Made by a program: the position numbers and the translations under genes
Assembly (NCBI GenBank): GCA_001465935.1
Contig: LNKV01000003.1
Location: 688,363 to 752,362, forward strand
DNA: 64,000 nucleotides
Reading direction: 5' to 3'
Source of the DNA: Clarireedia homoeocarpa
Lineage: Eukaryota > Ascomycota > Leotiomycetes > Helotiales > Rutstroemiaceae
Shown: piece by piece, positions 32,601 through 42,306 of the stretch
Layout: each line of letters begins with the position of its first letter
Numbering within the stretch: the first letter of the stretch is position 1
Notes under the pieces: generated by a model
Databases searched by the model: none
Seen by the model: only the letters and a program-made list of their open reading frames with translations
Told to the model about the DNA's origin: nothing

Positions 32601-33653
32601 ACAGCCAGTTTCCAACCAGCAAGTGGGAGACCAATACGCACGGTTTGCTTTGGTGTATCAGTCAGAAGAGCGGCGCAAGACACAACCGTAGCTTCGGTAG
32701 GACCATATGTGTTCCACACCTCTCCTCCCGGCGCAACGCTCTCAGCCATCCTGCAAGCAAGCTCCGAGGGGCATGCTTCACCTCCCACAATAAGCAGTCT
32801 GACACCACTCAAGACCTGAGTGGGCCAAAGAGTAGCGAGTGTCGGCACTGTCGAGATGACGGATATTCGCTGCTCTGTCAGAAAAGCCCCAAGGTCAGCC
32901 CCGGCTTTTACTAAGGAGCGTGGTGCTGGAACCAGACAAGCACCATGTCTCCAAGCCAACCACATTTCTTCACACGAAGCGTCGAATGCTACCGAAAGTC
33001 CCGCAAGAACGCGATCGCCAGGCTGCAGAGGTAGCGATTTACCAGATGCAAACAATTGAGCTTCTGCGTCCACGAATGCTGCTGCACTGCGATGTGTCAC
33101 AGCTACACCCTTTGGTTTGCCTGTTGAACCTGAAGTGAAGATGATCCAAGCATCATCAGATGGATTTGGTTTGCGCTTCACAGGATTGCAGTGCATTTTC
33201 GAGGCATGTGCTTGGAAGGGCGTTAATTTACCCCCATCAGTGAATATTGCACATACTCCGGCCTCAGACCATATAAGTTGTGCCCTATCATCTGTGTCGT
33301 CGATATCTACAGGAACATAGGCAGCACCGATTGCAAGTATGGAGAGGATGCTCACGTAGAGATCAGTAGTTCCTGAGCTCACTCGAACGCCAATCCTGTC
33401 ACCGGCTCCAATTCCTGATTTCCACAAAACATCCTTTTTTTTCTGCTATTTGTGCTGCCAAGTCTTTATAACTTAGAATGGTGGTCCCATTGTCAATGGA
33501 CGCTTCGCAGGGGTAGGATCTTATTGACGCATCCAGTATATCTATAAGTGTGCGAGCTGCAGTTGAATTTTGAGTTGGATAGATGGCCAAGTCATCTTGC
33601 TCAGGTACGTTGTCATGAGCTGAGGAGAGCAGCTCGTACTTGGTCGAATACAT
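29668..33653 (-). pseudogene. Epsilon-poly-L-lysine-synthetase-like NRPS (A-T-membrane acyltransferase), two frameshifts
   Basis: The locus starts at the ATG at 33653 and ends at 29668. It reads as one 1,328-codon frame if two extra bases are ignored: one in an A8 run (plus-strand T8 at 33435-33442) and one in a CCTCCC stretch near 30688-30693. Adenylation motifs are present: IIFTSGSTGKPKGVAVTHR, FDASCEEMW, NTYGPTEATV, YHTGDLV, RNDEQIKLGGRRIELGEID and PVRTSGKIDRNAL. A carrier site (FFNIGGSSLGVAQL) follows. Then come about six hydrophobic segments interleaved with hexapeptide-repeat-like (left-handed beta-helix) blocks such as VGSVSIGEGARVGARTTI, IGDGATINRGCLLQTH and the ending MRGEKIPPGTRWRGNP. 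This A-T-membrane-tail plan, without a normal condensation or thioesterase domain, is that of bacterial Pls and TIGR02353-type enzymes, which polymerise a basic amino acid at the membrane. The monomer here is not known. Called a pseudogene because of the two breaks; assembly error is the alternative. Confidence 0.85.
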
Positions 33654-35917
33654 ACTTCATTTGGTATAATATCAAATGTTGAAAGATTGGCGTATAATAG
33701 TCTTTGGCTTGAGGCTCTGAATCCGGACTCGGGATACTTTCAATGTCAACAGGTGAGTAGATCGAGCAGAGCAGATATCTTGCATTATGAATACAGGTCT
33801 AGGAATATTGCTTAAATATTTCTCATACTGTCAATCATGCACACCGATGAATTTCAGGGGCTATCCAAAGATATTATGGATACGGAGTTGTTGACATGGA
33901 TGACTAGGACGAAAAAATACCTCGAAATCTTTTTAACAAGTACACACGTGCAAATCATGGCTGAAAAACTAGATCTCAGCATCCAAGGTACAGTATTTTA
34001 GGTATACGAATTAGAATTCAATACACTCCGAAGCAGAATACCTAGCTGGGGACGTTTCGCCGTCTCAACCTCCTTTTATTGATTTCATTTTATCAAATTT
34101 GGATGCGAATCGCAATCTGAAATATGGTCCTAGAAGGATAAGAATGACTGCCCAAATTCGTTCCTTCCTTACTATGCACATACACGACTCGCTACCTCAA
34201 AAAAGACTTACCTAGAATACGCAAGTAGTTGACCAGAAAGCCTTGACATGCACTTCTGAGACATTTCGTCCAAAAGGCGACACTGCGTGGAATTGTTGAA
34301 ATATGATCTACGAATCTTGCTTCTTCGATCAAACCCGGCAACATCTTCTTCATGTGTGCTTTTTACTTTGAACGGCACGTGCTGCAAGCTAGGAACTAAC
34401 TATGAAGGGGCGGTATTGACGACATGTGTACTCACTCGGCTGGAGAGTACTCAGCATAGTTCTATGCACAGGCCAGTGCCTGCCACTTCCTGACTCCACC
34501 ATAACTCCGGCGAAGGAAGAGACCTATGAGCTCAAGAGCAGATCAATCTCCATTCAAAGTGTTGCATTACGATAGATGTAAAGGATATACTGTGCTGAAT
34601 CGTTCGGCAACATCTGCAGCCACCCTACCGTTCACTGCTGAATTTTTTTTTTTTTTTTTTTTTTTTGACCGTTTCAGGAGCAAGATCTACTACCGGCGTG
34701 TGTTGTCGAAATAAATTCTACCAATCGAGTAAATCTGATCGACGGATCCCCATTTACTTGCATACGCATACGTGCAGCCTCAACCGTCGATCATGCTTGT
34801 TTCCATCTAGATAATGGAGCTTTTGTGGTTCTCACTGCCCTAGTCGCAGTTCCGGTACACTGGATTAGGGAAAACTCTTTATGGTGCTACTGTCGCTAAC
34901 GACGAGACAGCAGCTGAGTTGTCTCAGCAGAATGTGTGCCGTCTTTTTACATACATCATGGGGAATCATCCCATGTGGAGGAAAGAGTGTATCCTTGGAA
35001 ATGCAATCACTTTTCAGTTACATGAACTTTGCGAGGTGGGCAGATAGACACGCACAGTGAGGATGAGTGAGTGTATCCGCAGAACCTTCGACTTTAATTG
35101 AACGACGTCGGTCCAGAGAAATAAAATAGTCTAGTGGTATCATTACCCGGTTGTTAGTGCCGTTGCTTACGGGAAAATGGTTGGATTCGGTACAGGGAAA
35201 GAAAGCAACAAACTGAATTAGAACTTAGCATCTGACCCGGCGTAGTAGCTGTTTGCATTGACATAACCTTACGGCCTCTTTGCTTTCGGAGATGTCAGGA
35301 GGTGAAGCGGAAGACGGTAGTTACTGTGTTGATGTGCACGGCACGGCACGGCGCGGCATTCACCAGCGCAGTGGCAGGTAAACCTGCGGATCGGGCAGCT
35401 TGAGTGGGTCAGGGCAGCTTGATCGGCGATGAGCCATACATCATCGGGTTGCATTGGAGCAACTACATCTTATCGGGATTGGCCAAGAATCAAAATCATG
35501 AAGATTGTGACCTAGAAGGGAATTTCAGCTCTTCGGCCGTACAGATCCTACCTACACCAAAACCATGATGACGAAGCTCTTCATCTTGCGATGGAAAGGA
35601 TGTGACGTATTGTCCTTGGAAATAGCCATCATCGCTGGGTCCGCCGCAGCGAGCTAATCAGGAATTCCTTCACTTGTGATGCTGCTGCGTCGACAATAGG
35701 GTAGATCTCTTCCAACTTCAACGACAACAAACATCCATTGGTTTGACCTCGAGGCATGAGATCAAGTCGATGGCAACAAAGGCAAGAATACAAATACCAC
35801 GAAGAATCCCACTCATATTTTAAAAAAAAACATCAACAAATATTAACAAACACAAACATTCTCAACCATTTACATAAACAACAACTTTAACCAAGAACAT
35901 CTCAATCTTCATTCAAT
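33654..35917. other. Intergenic, AT-rich, about 2.3 kb
   Basis: Lies upstream of both the NRPS-like gene (minus) and the beta-rich protein gene (plus). It contains a 24-T run at 34643-34666 and a CACGG repeat near 35338. The last ~95 bases before 35918 are rich in A and C with almost no G, as in leaders of strongly expressed fungal genes. No other gene found. Confidence 0.5.
34643..34666. repeat. Poly(T)24 run (poly(A) on the minus strand)
   Basis: Twenty-four uninterrupted T residues in otherwise mixed sequence. Confidence 0.9.
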
Positions 35918-36877
35918 ATGGTCTACACATTCAGTGGCATCAAACAGGACAGTGCTGGGGCTTACTGGTACGATGATCGCGATATCCCCAAGGTCACCGT
36001 ACCTATCTCTAAAACCTTCGACGGAAATACCAGTATAAGCTTGGAAAAGCTTGAAGAGCACTTCAAGTTTCAAAGCGACCTCCCACCTATCCCTAAATTT
36101 CTTATCCGTCCACGTTTGGATTCGTCTTGGAACTACAAAAGCAATGACGGTTGGGATATCACCGGCGAAATGGTAGTCTACGAGCCCCTCGAGTGGGTTC
36201 CGATTGTCGTCAGCGAGAGAACGTACCCCAAGGGTGCATTCACCAAGAGCTTTGAAGAGACTGAGGTCACTGTCTCCGAGAACAAATTGTTTGGCAAGGT
36301 TTCATCCGAACTTGAGATCTCGGGGGGCGGAAGCTTCTTCGGAGTGAAGATCGAAGCCAAAGTGAAAGCCGAGGGTAGCGTAGAGGCAACACTTAAGACG
36401 GAAAGAATCCAAAAGATTGTGACAGAGGGAAAGCTGGGCGACATGGTGGTGAAGGAGATCTGGTTCGCGTTAGGCTTGAGAGTCAAGCAAGTCTACAGTC
36501 GGAAGATCAATCTTTGGAATGCCAACAATGGTGGCTCGCACGAAGTCACCTGGTATGGAGGACCAGGATGGGATGAGATTCACGTCCCTAGTCGGGCCCT
36601 GCGTGGCGTCGAAGGTTTGCAGTTTTCGGATATTCGTATGACTGGAGGAGGTGCATCGAACAGAATTTATATCCAAGCCTTGCCGCAATTCTCTGGAGAT
36701 AAGCTCGAATATTTGCATCTTGCAATCAGCAATGTGGGATGGAAGGATTGGTATGCCTATATACCACCTAACTCTGTGGGTGATAAGGTGGATAGGCAGG
36801 AGGTTATACCTTGGAGACAATACAAGCCTACTCCTACTCTCATGGCATTCACTGAAGGCGATAAAGTGGTGGTTTGA
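35918..36877 (+). CDS. Uncharacterised beta-rich soluble protein, single exon
   Basis: An intact 319-residue frame with a clean ATG after an A/C-rich leader. I do not recognise the family. No signal peptide or membrane helix is present, so it is probably cytosolic or released unconventionally. Residues 1-90 contain an aromatic/Pro-rich block. Residues 95-185 show long alternating polar/non-polar strands rich in Ser, Thr, Glu, Lys and Gly (SELEISGGGSFFGVKIEAKV, KAEGSVEATLKTER), which resemble the amphipathic insertion region of aerolysin/natterin-type beta proteins. The C-terminal part (WYGGPGWDEIHVP, WKDWYAYIPP) looks like a compact beta domain. A pore-former-like fold is therefore possible, but this rests only on strand pattern; a carbohydrate-binding or storage role is equally open. 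The leader suggests strong expression. Confidence 0.85.
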   Translation: MVYTFSGIKQDSAGAYWYDDRDIPKVTVPISKTFDGNTSISLEKLEEHFKFQSDLPPIPKFLIRPRLDSSWNYKSNDGWDITGEMVVYEPLEWVPIVVSERTYPKGAFTKSFEETEVTVSENKLFGKVSSELEISGGGSFFGVKIEAKVKAEGSVEATLKTERIQKIVTEGKLGDMVVKEIWFALGLRVKQVYSRKINLWNANNGGSHEVTWYGGPGWDEIHVPSRALRGVEGLQFSDIRMTGGGASNRIYIQALPQFSGDKLEYLHLAISNVGWKDWYAYIPPNSVGDKVDRQEVIPWRQYKPTPTLMAFTEGDKVVV

Positions 36878-37408
36878 GTTATGGGAAACAGTTTGTCGAA
36901 TATTCACTTTGAGTATATAGCCGTAAAGGACGTTAGTTGTTGTATTTAAAATCGAGACCGATGTCCAATCTTACCTACTCAGATTCATGCTCTTGAAATT
37001 ATTTGACATTTGTTAATGCCTTCGGACTTTGACCGATTAAAGCTCCACGTAAAACGTGGAAGAAAGTACCGGACCAGGGAACCTTGCGGACTCCGAGCCT
37101 GGACCGATCTAACAATTCTCGGCACGTGACCTCGGCCTGTTCAAGCAACAATGTAGCGATTGTGGACATCCCAAGTATCAAGATTATAAATGCGTAATAC
37201 GGCCTCGGTGTTGACTAAGTCGCGACGTAGTACAACCCTCATAGTCGCACCGACTAACAAAGAAAGGAATCGGCATCTATAAATGCGAGGTACCGCATCT
37301 ACGGTCACTTCAATTCGTGCAACAAATAAAGAACAATTCAGAAATCAATCCGAACAGCACTCAGAAGAATCGCAATACAAAGAATTCGAGCAATCGCCAT
37401 ACGTCATT
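36878..37408. other. Intergenic: promoter of the NmrA-like gene
   Basis: About 530 bp. A TATAAA (37278-37283) lies about 130 bases before the start codon. No other feature seen. Confidence 0.5.
37278..37283 (+). promoter_or_regulatory. TATA box of the NmrA-like reductase gene
   Basis: TATAAA in the context CATCTATAAATGCG, 126 bases upstream of the ATG. Confidence 0.45.
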
Positions 37409-38382
37409 ATGTCAGCCACTGTGTTTCGCAACATTGCCCTACTTGGAGTAAGTTGCTGTGTCATATCATACAATGAATCAAAGCTAAGAAGTATTTCTCT
37501 CAGGCAACCGGAAATCTTGGTTCCAAGATTCTCATCGCTCTCAAGGATGCGGGTTTTACAGTCACTGCGATCCAGAGGAAGGAGTCTACCAATGTCCCAG
37601 CAGACGGAATCAAAAGTATCAAAGTAGACTTGACCAGCGGGTCTGACTTGATCGACGCTTTCAAAGGTCAGGATGTTGTCGTATCTGCTACACCGAATCC
37701 TCGTCTCGAGACAGAGAAAATCTGGATGCAAGCAGCACTCAACGCAGGCGTAAAGCGAATTGTGCCCTCCGAGTATAGCACCAACCTCGAAACCGAAGCA
37801 GCCAAAAAGCTCCCCATCGTCACCGATAAAATTGCGATTCGAGAGTACGTCCAAGACCTTACTTCGTCTGGCAAGATTGACTGGACAAGTGTGAATAATG
37901 GACCTTTCTTCCTCTCCTGGCTCTGGCTTTCTGGCTGGATGGGACCTAACCCGAAAACCAAGACTGCCACAGTCCATGATGACGGTGAAGCAATTGTCTG
38001 TACTAGCTCACTGGAGCGAATCGCAGAAGGGGTAGCAAAATCTTTATCACCAAAGCATGCCCACGAGACCAAGAACAAGCCAATCTATGTTTACACCACC
38101 ACAATGAGTGAACGCAAGATGATCGACATTGTATCCAAGATTACAGGAGATAAATTTCAAGAGACGAAGCTGAGTATCGCGACAATCACTAAGGAAGCAT
38201 TTGAAGCGCAAAAGAAAGGTGACGATTCGAAGAAAATGAACTTCTATGTTCCATTCTGTTTCGGCAGTGAGTACCGTGGCGACTTTAGGTACCAGGCTTG
38301 GAATGAGAGATTGGGGTTAAAGGAGTTGACTGATGCTGAGCTTGAGAAGACTGTCAGACAATGGTTGGAGGGGATGAAATAG
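37409..38382 (+). CDS. NmrA-like / isoflavone-reductase-type NAD(P)H oxidoreductase, two exons
   Basis: Exons 37409-37447 and 37504-38382 (306 codons); the intron is 56 bp. Removing it creates the dinucleotide motif IALLGATGNLGSKIL (GxxGxxG) at residues 9-23; the unspliced frame lacks it. Further family features: a strand ending in VDLTSGSDL, VVSATPN, the block AGVKRIVPSEYSTN, and KIDWTSVNNGPFF before the substrate pocket. These match the atypical SDR group that includes NmrA, phenylcoumaran benzylic ether reductase and isoflavone-reductase-like proteins. Such fungal members are usually cytosolic NADPH-dependent reductases of small aromatic or secondary metabolites, or redox sensors; the sequence does not tell which. 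The 3' end converges on ISM1 with only 117 bases between the stops. Confidence 0.93.
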
Positions 38383-38499
38383 GCAAACCCCGACACTGTA
38401 GAGATTGGTGGATCGTAATCAATCATTTGAGCAACCACTCCATGGGATGACTTCTTCAGGAACAAATTATAAAGTGGAAATGGGTATCCGATTTGCAAA

Positions 38500-41470
38500 C
38501 TATGTAATGCCAGTAGTAATCTCTTCACACCTCTTACAAATCTCATCTTGAGCTGGTGCAACGTACCTCCAACACCTAGGGCATTTCGCATGCCTAGGCG
38601 GCAAGATCAATGCTATTCCTTTCCCTCCAGGAGCATCAAACTCTGCAGAGAATTTCCAATCACCTTCAACATCACCACCGAGGGAAACAGATGACACGAC
38701 AAAAATACTTTCCAACTCTTCTGCGTAACGTTTGAAAAGGTCTTGACCCTGCTCGGGTAGAAGCAGGACGACCGATGACTCTAAAGATGAACCGATGATC
38801 TTTTGGTTGCGACCTTCTTCTTGAGCAACTTTGATTGCAGCCATAGCATTCATCAGCCATGGGGTATCCTTCTCAACGGCAGCAACAGCTTCAGAAAGTG
38901 ATAGGGGAATGATATCCTGACTCAGAGTCCGTCTTAATGGATGAACTTGCCCCTCCGCCTGCATCCAGGCTGGTAAGTGAGACCAAGCTTCCTCAACAAG
39001 AATAGGTGTTATTGGTGCAAGCATTCGTAGCAGGCCATGAAATACGTATTCCAAGACTCCTCCTCCATCACCGCAATACAGCCGGTCCTTGCTAGCCTCT
39101 AAATAGAATGCCGACAGGTCTGTATGAATCCAGCGATTGATAGCGTTGATAGCTTTGTGGAATTCGAAGGCTTGGTAAGCGGTGTCAACCTCTTTCATGA
39201 CCGCTTTCAGTTGGGCGAGAGCTATGATGTCTAGTTTTGTCATCGAAGCATTCCTCGCACTCTCATGCATTGAGCCTAGCAGCATCTTGAATGTGATCCG
39301 ATACTTCAATAAAGAAGAATTGATTGAGGCCAGAACTGGTTGGCCAATGACAACATCTTTAGTATAATCACTGCTAGCGACCCATAGCCGTAATGCATCC
39401 GCACCAAGACCTTGGAAAGCACTTGCACCTTTTCGTTTTATTTTCATTGGCGGAAGTAATGAACCATCCATGATTTGACTTGGCGCAATAGTGTTTCCAA
39501 TTGATTTGGACATCTTTCGGCCATTTTGATCTAAGGTGAATCCATGTGTAATCAACGTCTTGAATGGCGGTACCAAGTCCTTGGAAACACTGGTATGGGT
39601 TAATAAGCTTGATTGAAACCAACCTCGATGCTGATCAGTGCCTTCCAAATAGATGTCTGCTTGCTGCTCTGTCTGTGTCCAACTGCTACCACTGTCAAAC
39701 CACACATCCATGGTATCTTTCCCTCGTCGATACGGACCCTTCAAACCTGCAGGTATCCAAGCTGGATCGTCTTCTGGATCTGACCACCATGCATCGATTC
39801 CTCGTGCATCAATGACAGAAAGAATATGAGCTACACTAGTATCACTCAGAACTGCAACCCCCTTTTCATCGCACAGTGCAGGAATCGGGACGCCCCAAAC
39901 TCTCTGTCGGGAAATGCACCATTCGCTTCTTGATTTCACGAAGCTTTCGAGTCTGTGTTTGCCAGTTTGGGGAATAAAGGTTACTTCATTCAATCTAGAC
40001 AAAGCAACGCTTTTGACATCGCCTACATCTGCAAACCATTGTTCAGTCGCCCTAACGATGACTGGAAGCTTTGTTCGCCAGTCGTATGGGTACTTGTGTT
40101 TGTACTTGGAAGTGGAAAGGACTTGATCGCCAAGTAGGCTCAGAACCTCCAAATTCCCCTCAGCTAAGACCGATTTGCCAGTTAATGCGCTTGGATTGTC
40201 AGGTAAAGCAGTATCGGTGAAACAGCCCAGATTATCCACAGGTGCCATGGCCTCGATTCCAAGTTGTGTACAAACTTCGTAATCATCCATACCATGACCA
40301 GGTGCGCAGTGAACAAGCCCGGTACCAGAATCGGCAGAAACGAAGTCGGCATGAATAAGAGGTTGAGAATCAGAACCCTGGCCACGAAGTTGATTGGTGT
40401 ACATAAGACCTTGCAAGTGGGAGCCCAAGACTGACTCAACTAGAATATCCACTGCCTTATCTTTGAGACACGATTCTAGAAGTGCAGGCAGTCGGGATTG
40501 TGCAACAATTAAATGATCGTTATTGCATCTGACAATAGAGTAACAGAAGTCCGTATGATATGCAATCGCTTTGTTCGCAGGGAGAGTCCAGGGCGTCGTA
40601 GTCCATATCAGCGCAGAAAGGTTACTGATATTGGGAATAAGTTGCTCCAACTTTTCCGACAATTTTGTAATGGGAAATTTAACAAAGGCAGACGTGGAAA
40701 TATGATCATCCTTATACTCAAGCTCTGCTTCGGCAAGTGCAGTCTTCGAAGATGGCGACCAATATACTGGCTTGTAGCGACGGAAGATGAGGCCCTTTCG
40801 AACCATTTCCTGAAAAACAGCCAATTGCTTCATTTCGAACGATTTGTCCATAGTCCTCCAAGCCTTATCCCAATCCGCCATAATGCCCCAATCTCGAAAT
40901 CCCCTCATTTGTTCCTTGACAGTTTTAGTCGCAAGATTTCGAGCTGCTCGTCGTGTCGCAATTGCGTCCAGAATTTCATACTTGCCGTTTTCGCGGTGTT
41001 TTTCGAGAGCTTTGATTTCGATTGGAAGACCGTGGCAATCCCATCCTGGAACATAGATAACCCTGTGTCCTATAAAGATATCAGCATCTTCCTAAGGATA
41101 GGGAATACAGGTCAGTGGTATGCCAACCTTGTTGAAGCTTGATCCGGCAGATAATATCTTTCAAGATTTTGTTCAACGCATGGCCGATATGCAGGCTACC
41201 ATTCGCGTAAGGTGGTCCATCATGGAGAACGAAGGGTTTCTTGGTTGACCTTTCCTGGGCTTGCCAGCGATATAGGTCATCAGAGCATTTCTGAAGATAT
41301 TTAGGTTGCTCCGAAGGTAGAGGGCGAGGGCTGGTGCTGAAGTCAATTGATGGATCGCAAACAAATATAAAGACCGAGTTGTGAGCTTTTGATGGTAGGT
41401 TAGCTTACGGAAAGGATGATTTCGGTAGTCTTAGAGTGGATGACCATAATTTTATAGGACGAATTGACAT
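38500..41470 (-). CDS. ISM1: Mitochondrial isoleucyl-tRNA synthetase, three exons
   Basis: Exons on the minus strand: 41470-41409, 41336-41128 and 41069-38500 (947 codons); introns are 72 and 58 bp with agreeing phases. It charges mitochondrial tRNA-Ile. The first ~20 residues (MSIRPIKLWSSTLRLPKSSF) are basic and Ser/Leu-rich with no acidic residue, as expected of a mitochondrial presequence. The class I HIGH motif is GSLHIGHALNK near residue 70, after HDGPPYANG; the domain shows VPGWDCHGLPIE, WTTTPWTLPANKAI, the editing-domain SADSGTGLVHCAPGHG, and KMSKSIGN near 611. The C-terminal zinc knuckle of bacterial-type IleRS is present (CPRCWRY and CKRC). The second exon start depends on a frame change that rebuilds the HIGH region exactly. 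Divergent from the GMC oxidoreductase gene. Confidence 0.97.
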
Positions 41471-42306
41471 TTTTCCAACTCCATAGTCTAGAAATGCGGA
41501 AGCTTGGAGGGGTCGGCACGATATGGTGATGTTTAGGAATTATTGTATGCCTGAAATATGAGACAGCAGTAGTTCTAGCCTTAACCTTTCAACGTTTACA
41601 AATATAATATCCACATACAAGCTCCCCCTATTTGTGGTAATCATTCACGACCAGTCTACTTGCCTCTACTGGCACTTCCGTATCCGAATTGTCAATGAGG
41701 ACTGCTCCTGGTACCAGGTTTATATTCTACATCTCACAATTTGAGACCCCGCACCAACACACAGTGGCTAACCAATGAATAGTGTGGTGCTGTTATTCAT
41801 GACGATGCTATGTCATTTATCCACGGCACAGATGGTCTCACGTAATATATGATCATGATATAGCAAATCTTGAGGATAAGATGTGGAAAAGATATCTGCC
41901 TCGGTATTCAGCGGGCAGTGAACAATTTCTACAGCGCAGAACCACCCGACTTTTGACAGCACCCTGAAAGCGATCGAAGGAATATATCCTCTCAAGCTTT
42001 GTAGGATATCCAATTGGCAGCAATACTCAGATACAGCTACAAGACGCTCTCCAAACCGGCCTGTTTCCTCTACACTACAGAAGCAAATACCGCGATAGGC
42101 TAGGCTGATTCTTGGGGTATTTAGCCGTCTTATATGCATTTCGCCAGTTGATAGAGGAGGTCGCTATATATGCATCTCCCTGTATTTTGCGGGAGACTTG
42201 GCGCTGTGTCACCATAAGAACATAAGCTATATAAATCCAGTTCCTTCATGACCGAAGTCGAGTGCATATTTACTGCAGTCTCATACCATTTTTACTATTT
42301 CAAACA
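41471..42306. other. Divergent intergenic region between ISM1 and the GMC oxidoreductase gene
   Basis: About 840 bp holding two promoters. A minus-strand ATG frame of 108 codons at 41813-42139 has no recognisable domain. No repeat seen. Confidence 0.5.
42228..42235 (+). promoter_or_regulatory. TATA box of the GMC oxidoreductase gene
   Basis: TATATAAA, 79 bases upstream of the ATG. Confidence 0.5.

Noticed and set aside
35125..35195. tRNA-like A-box (TAGTCTAGTGG) followed about 55 bases later by a weak B-box (GGTTGGATTC).
   Set aside because: No acceptor stem or T-arm pairing can be formed and the B-box lacks the invariant GTTCGA.
41813..42139. Minus-strand ATG frame of 108 codons between ISM1 and the GMC gene.
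   Set aside because: Overlaps a bidirectional promoter region and shows no recognisable motif; could be real but unsupported.
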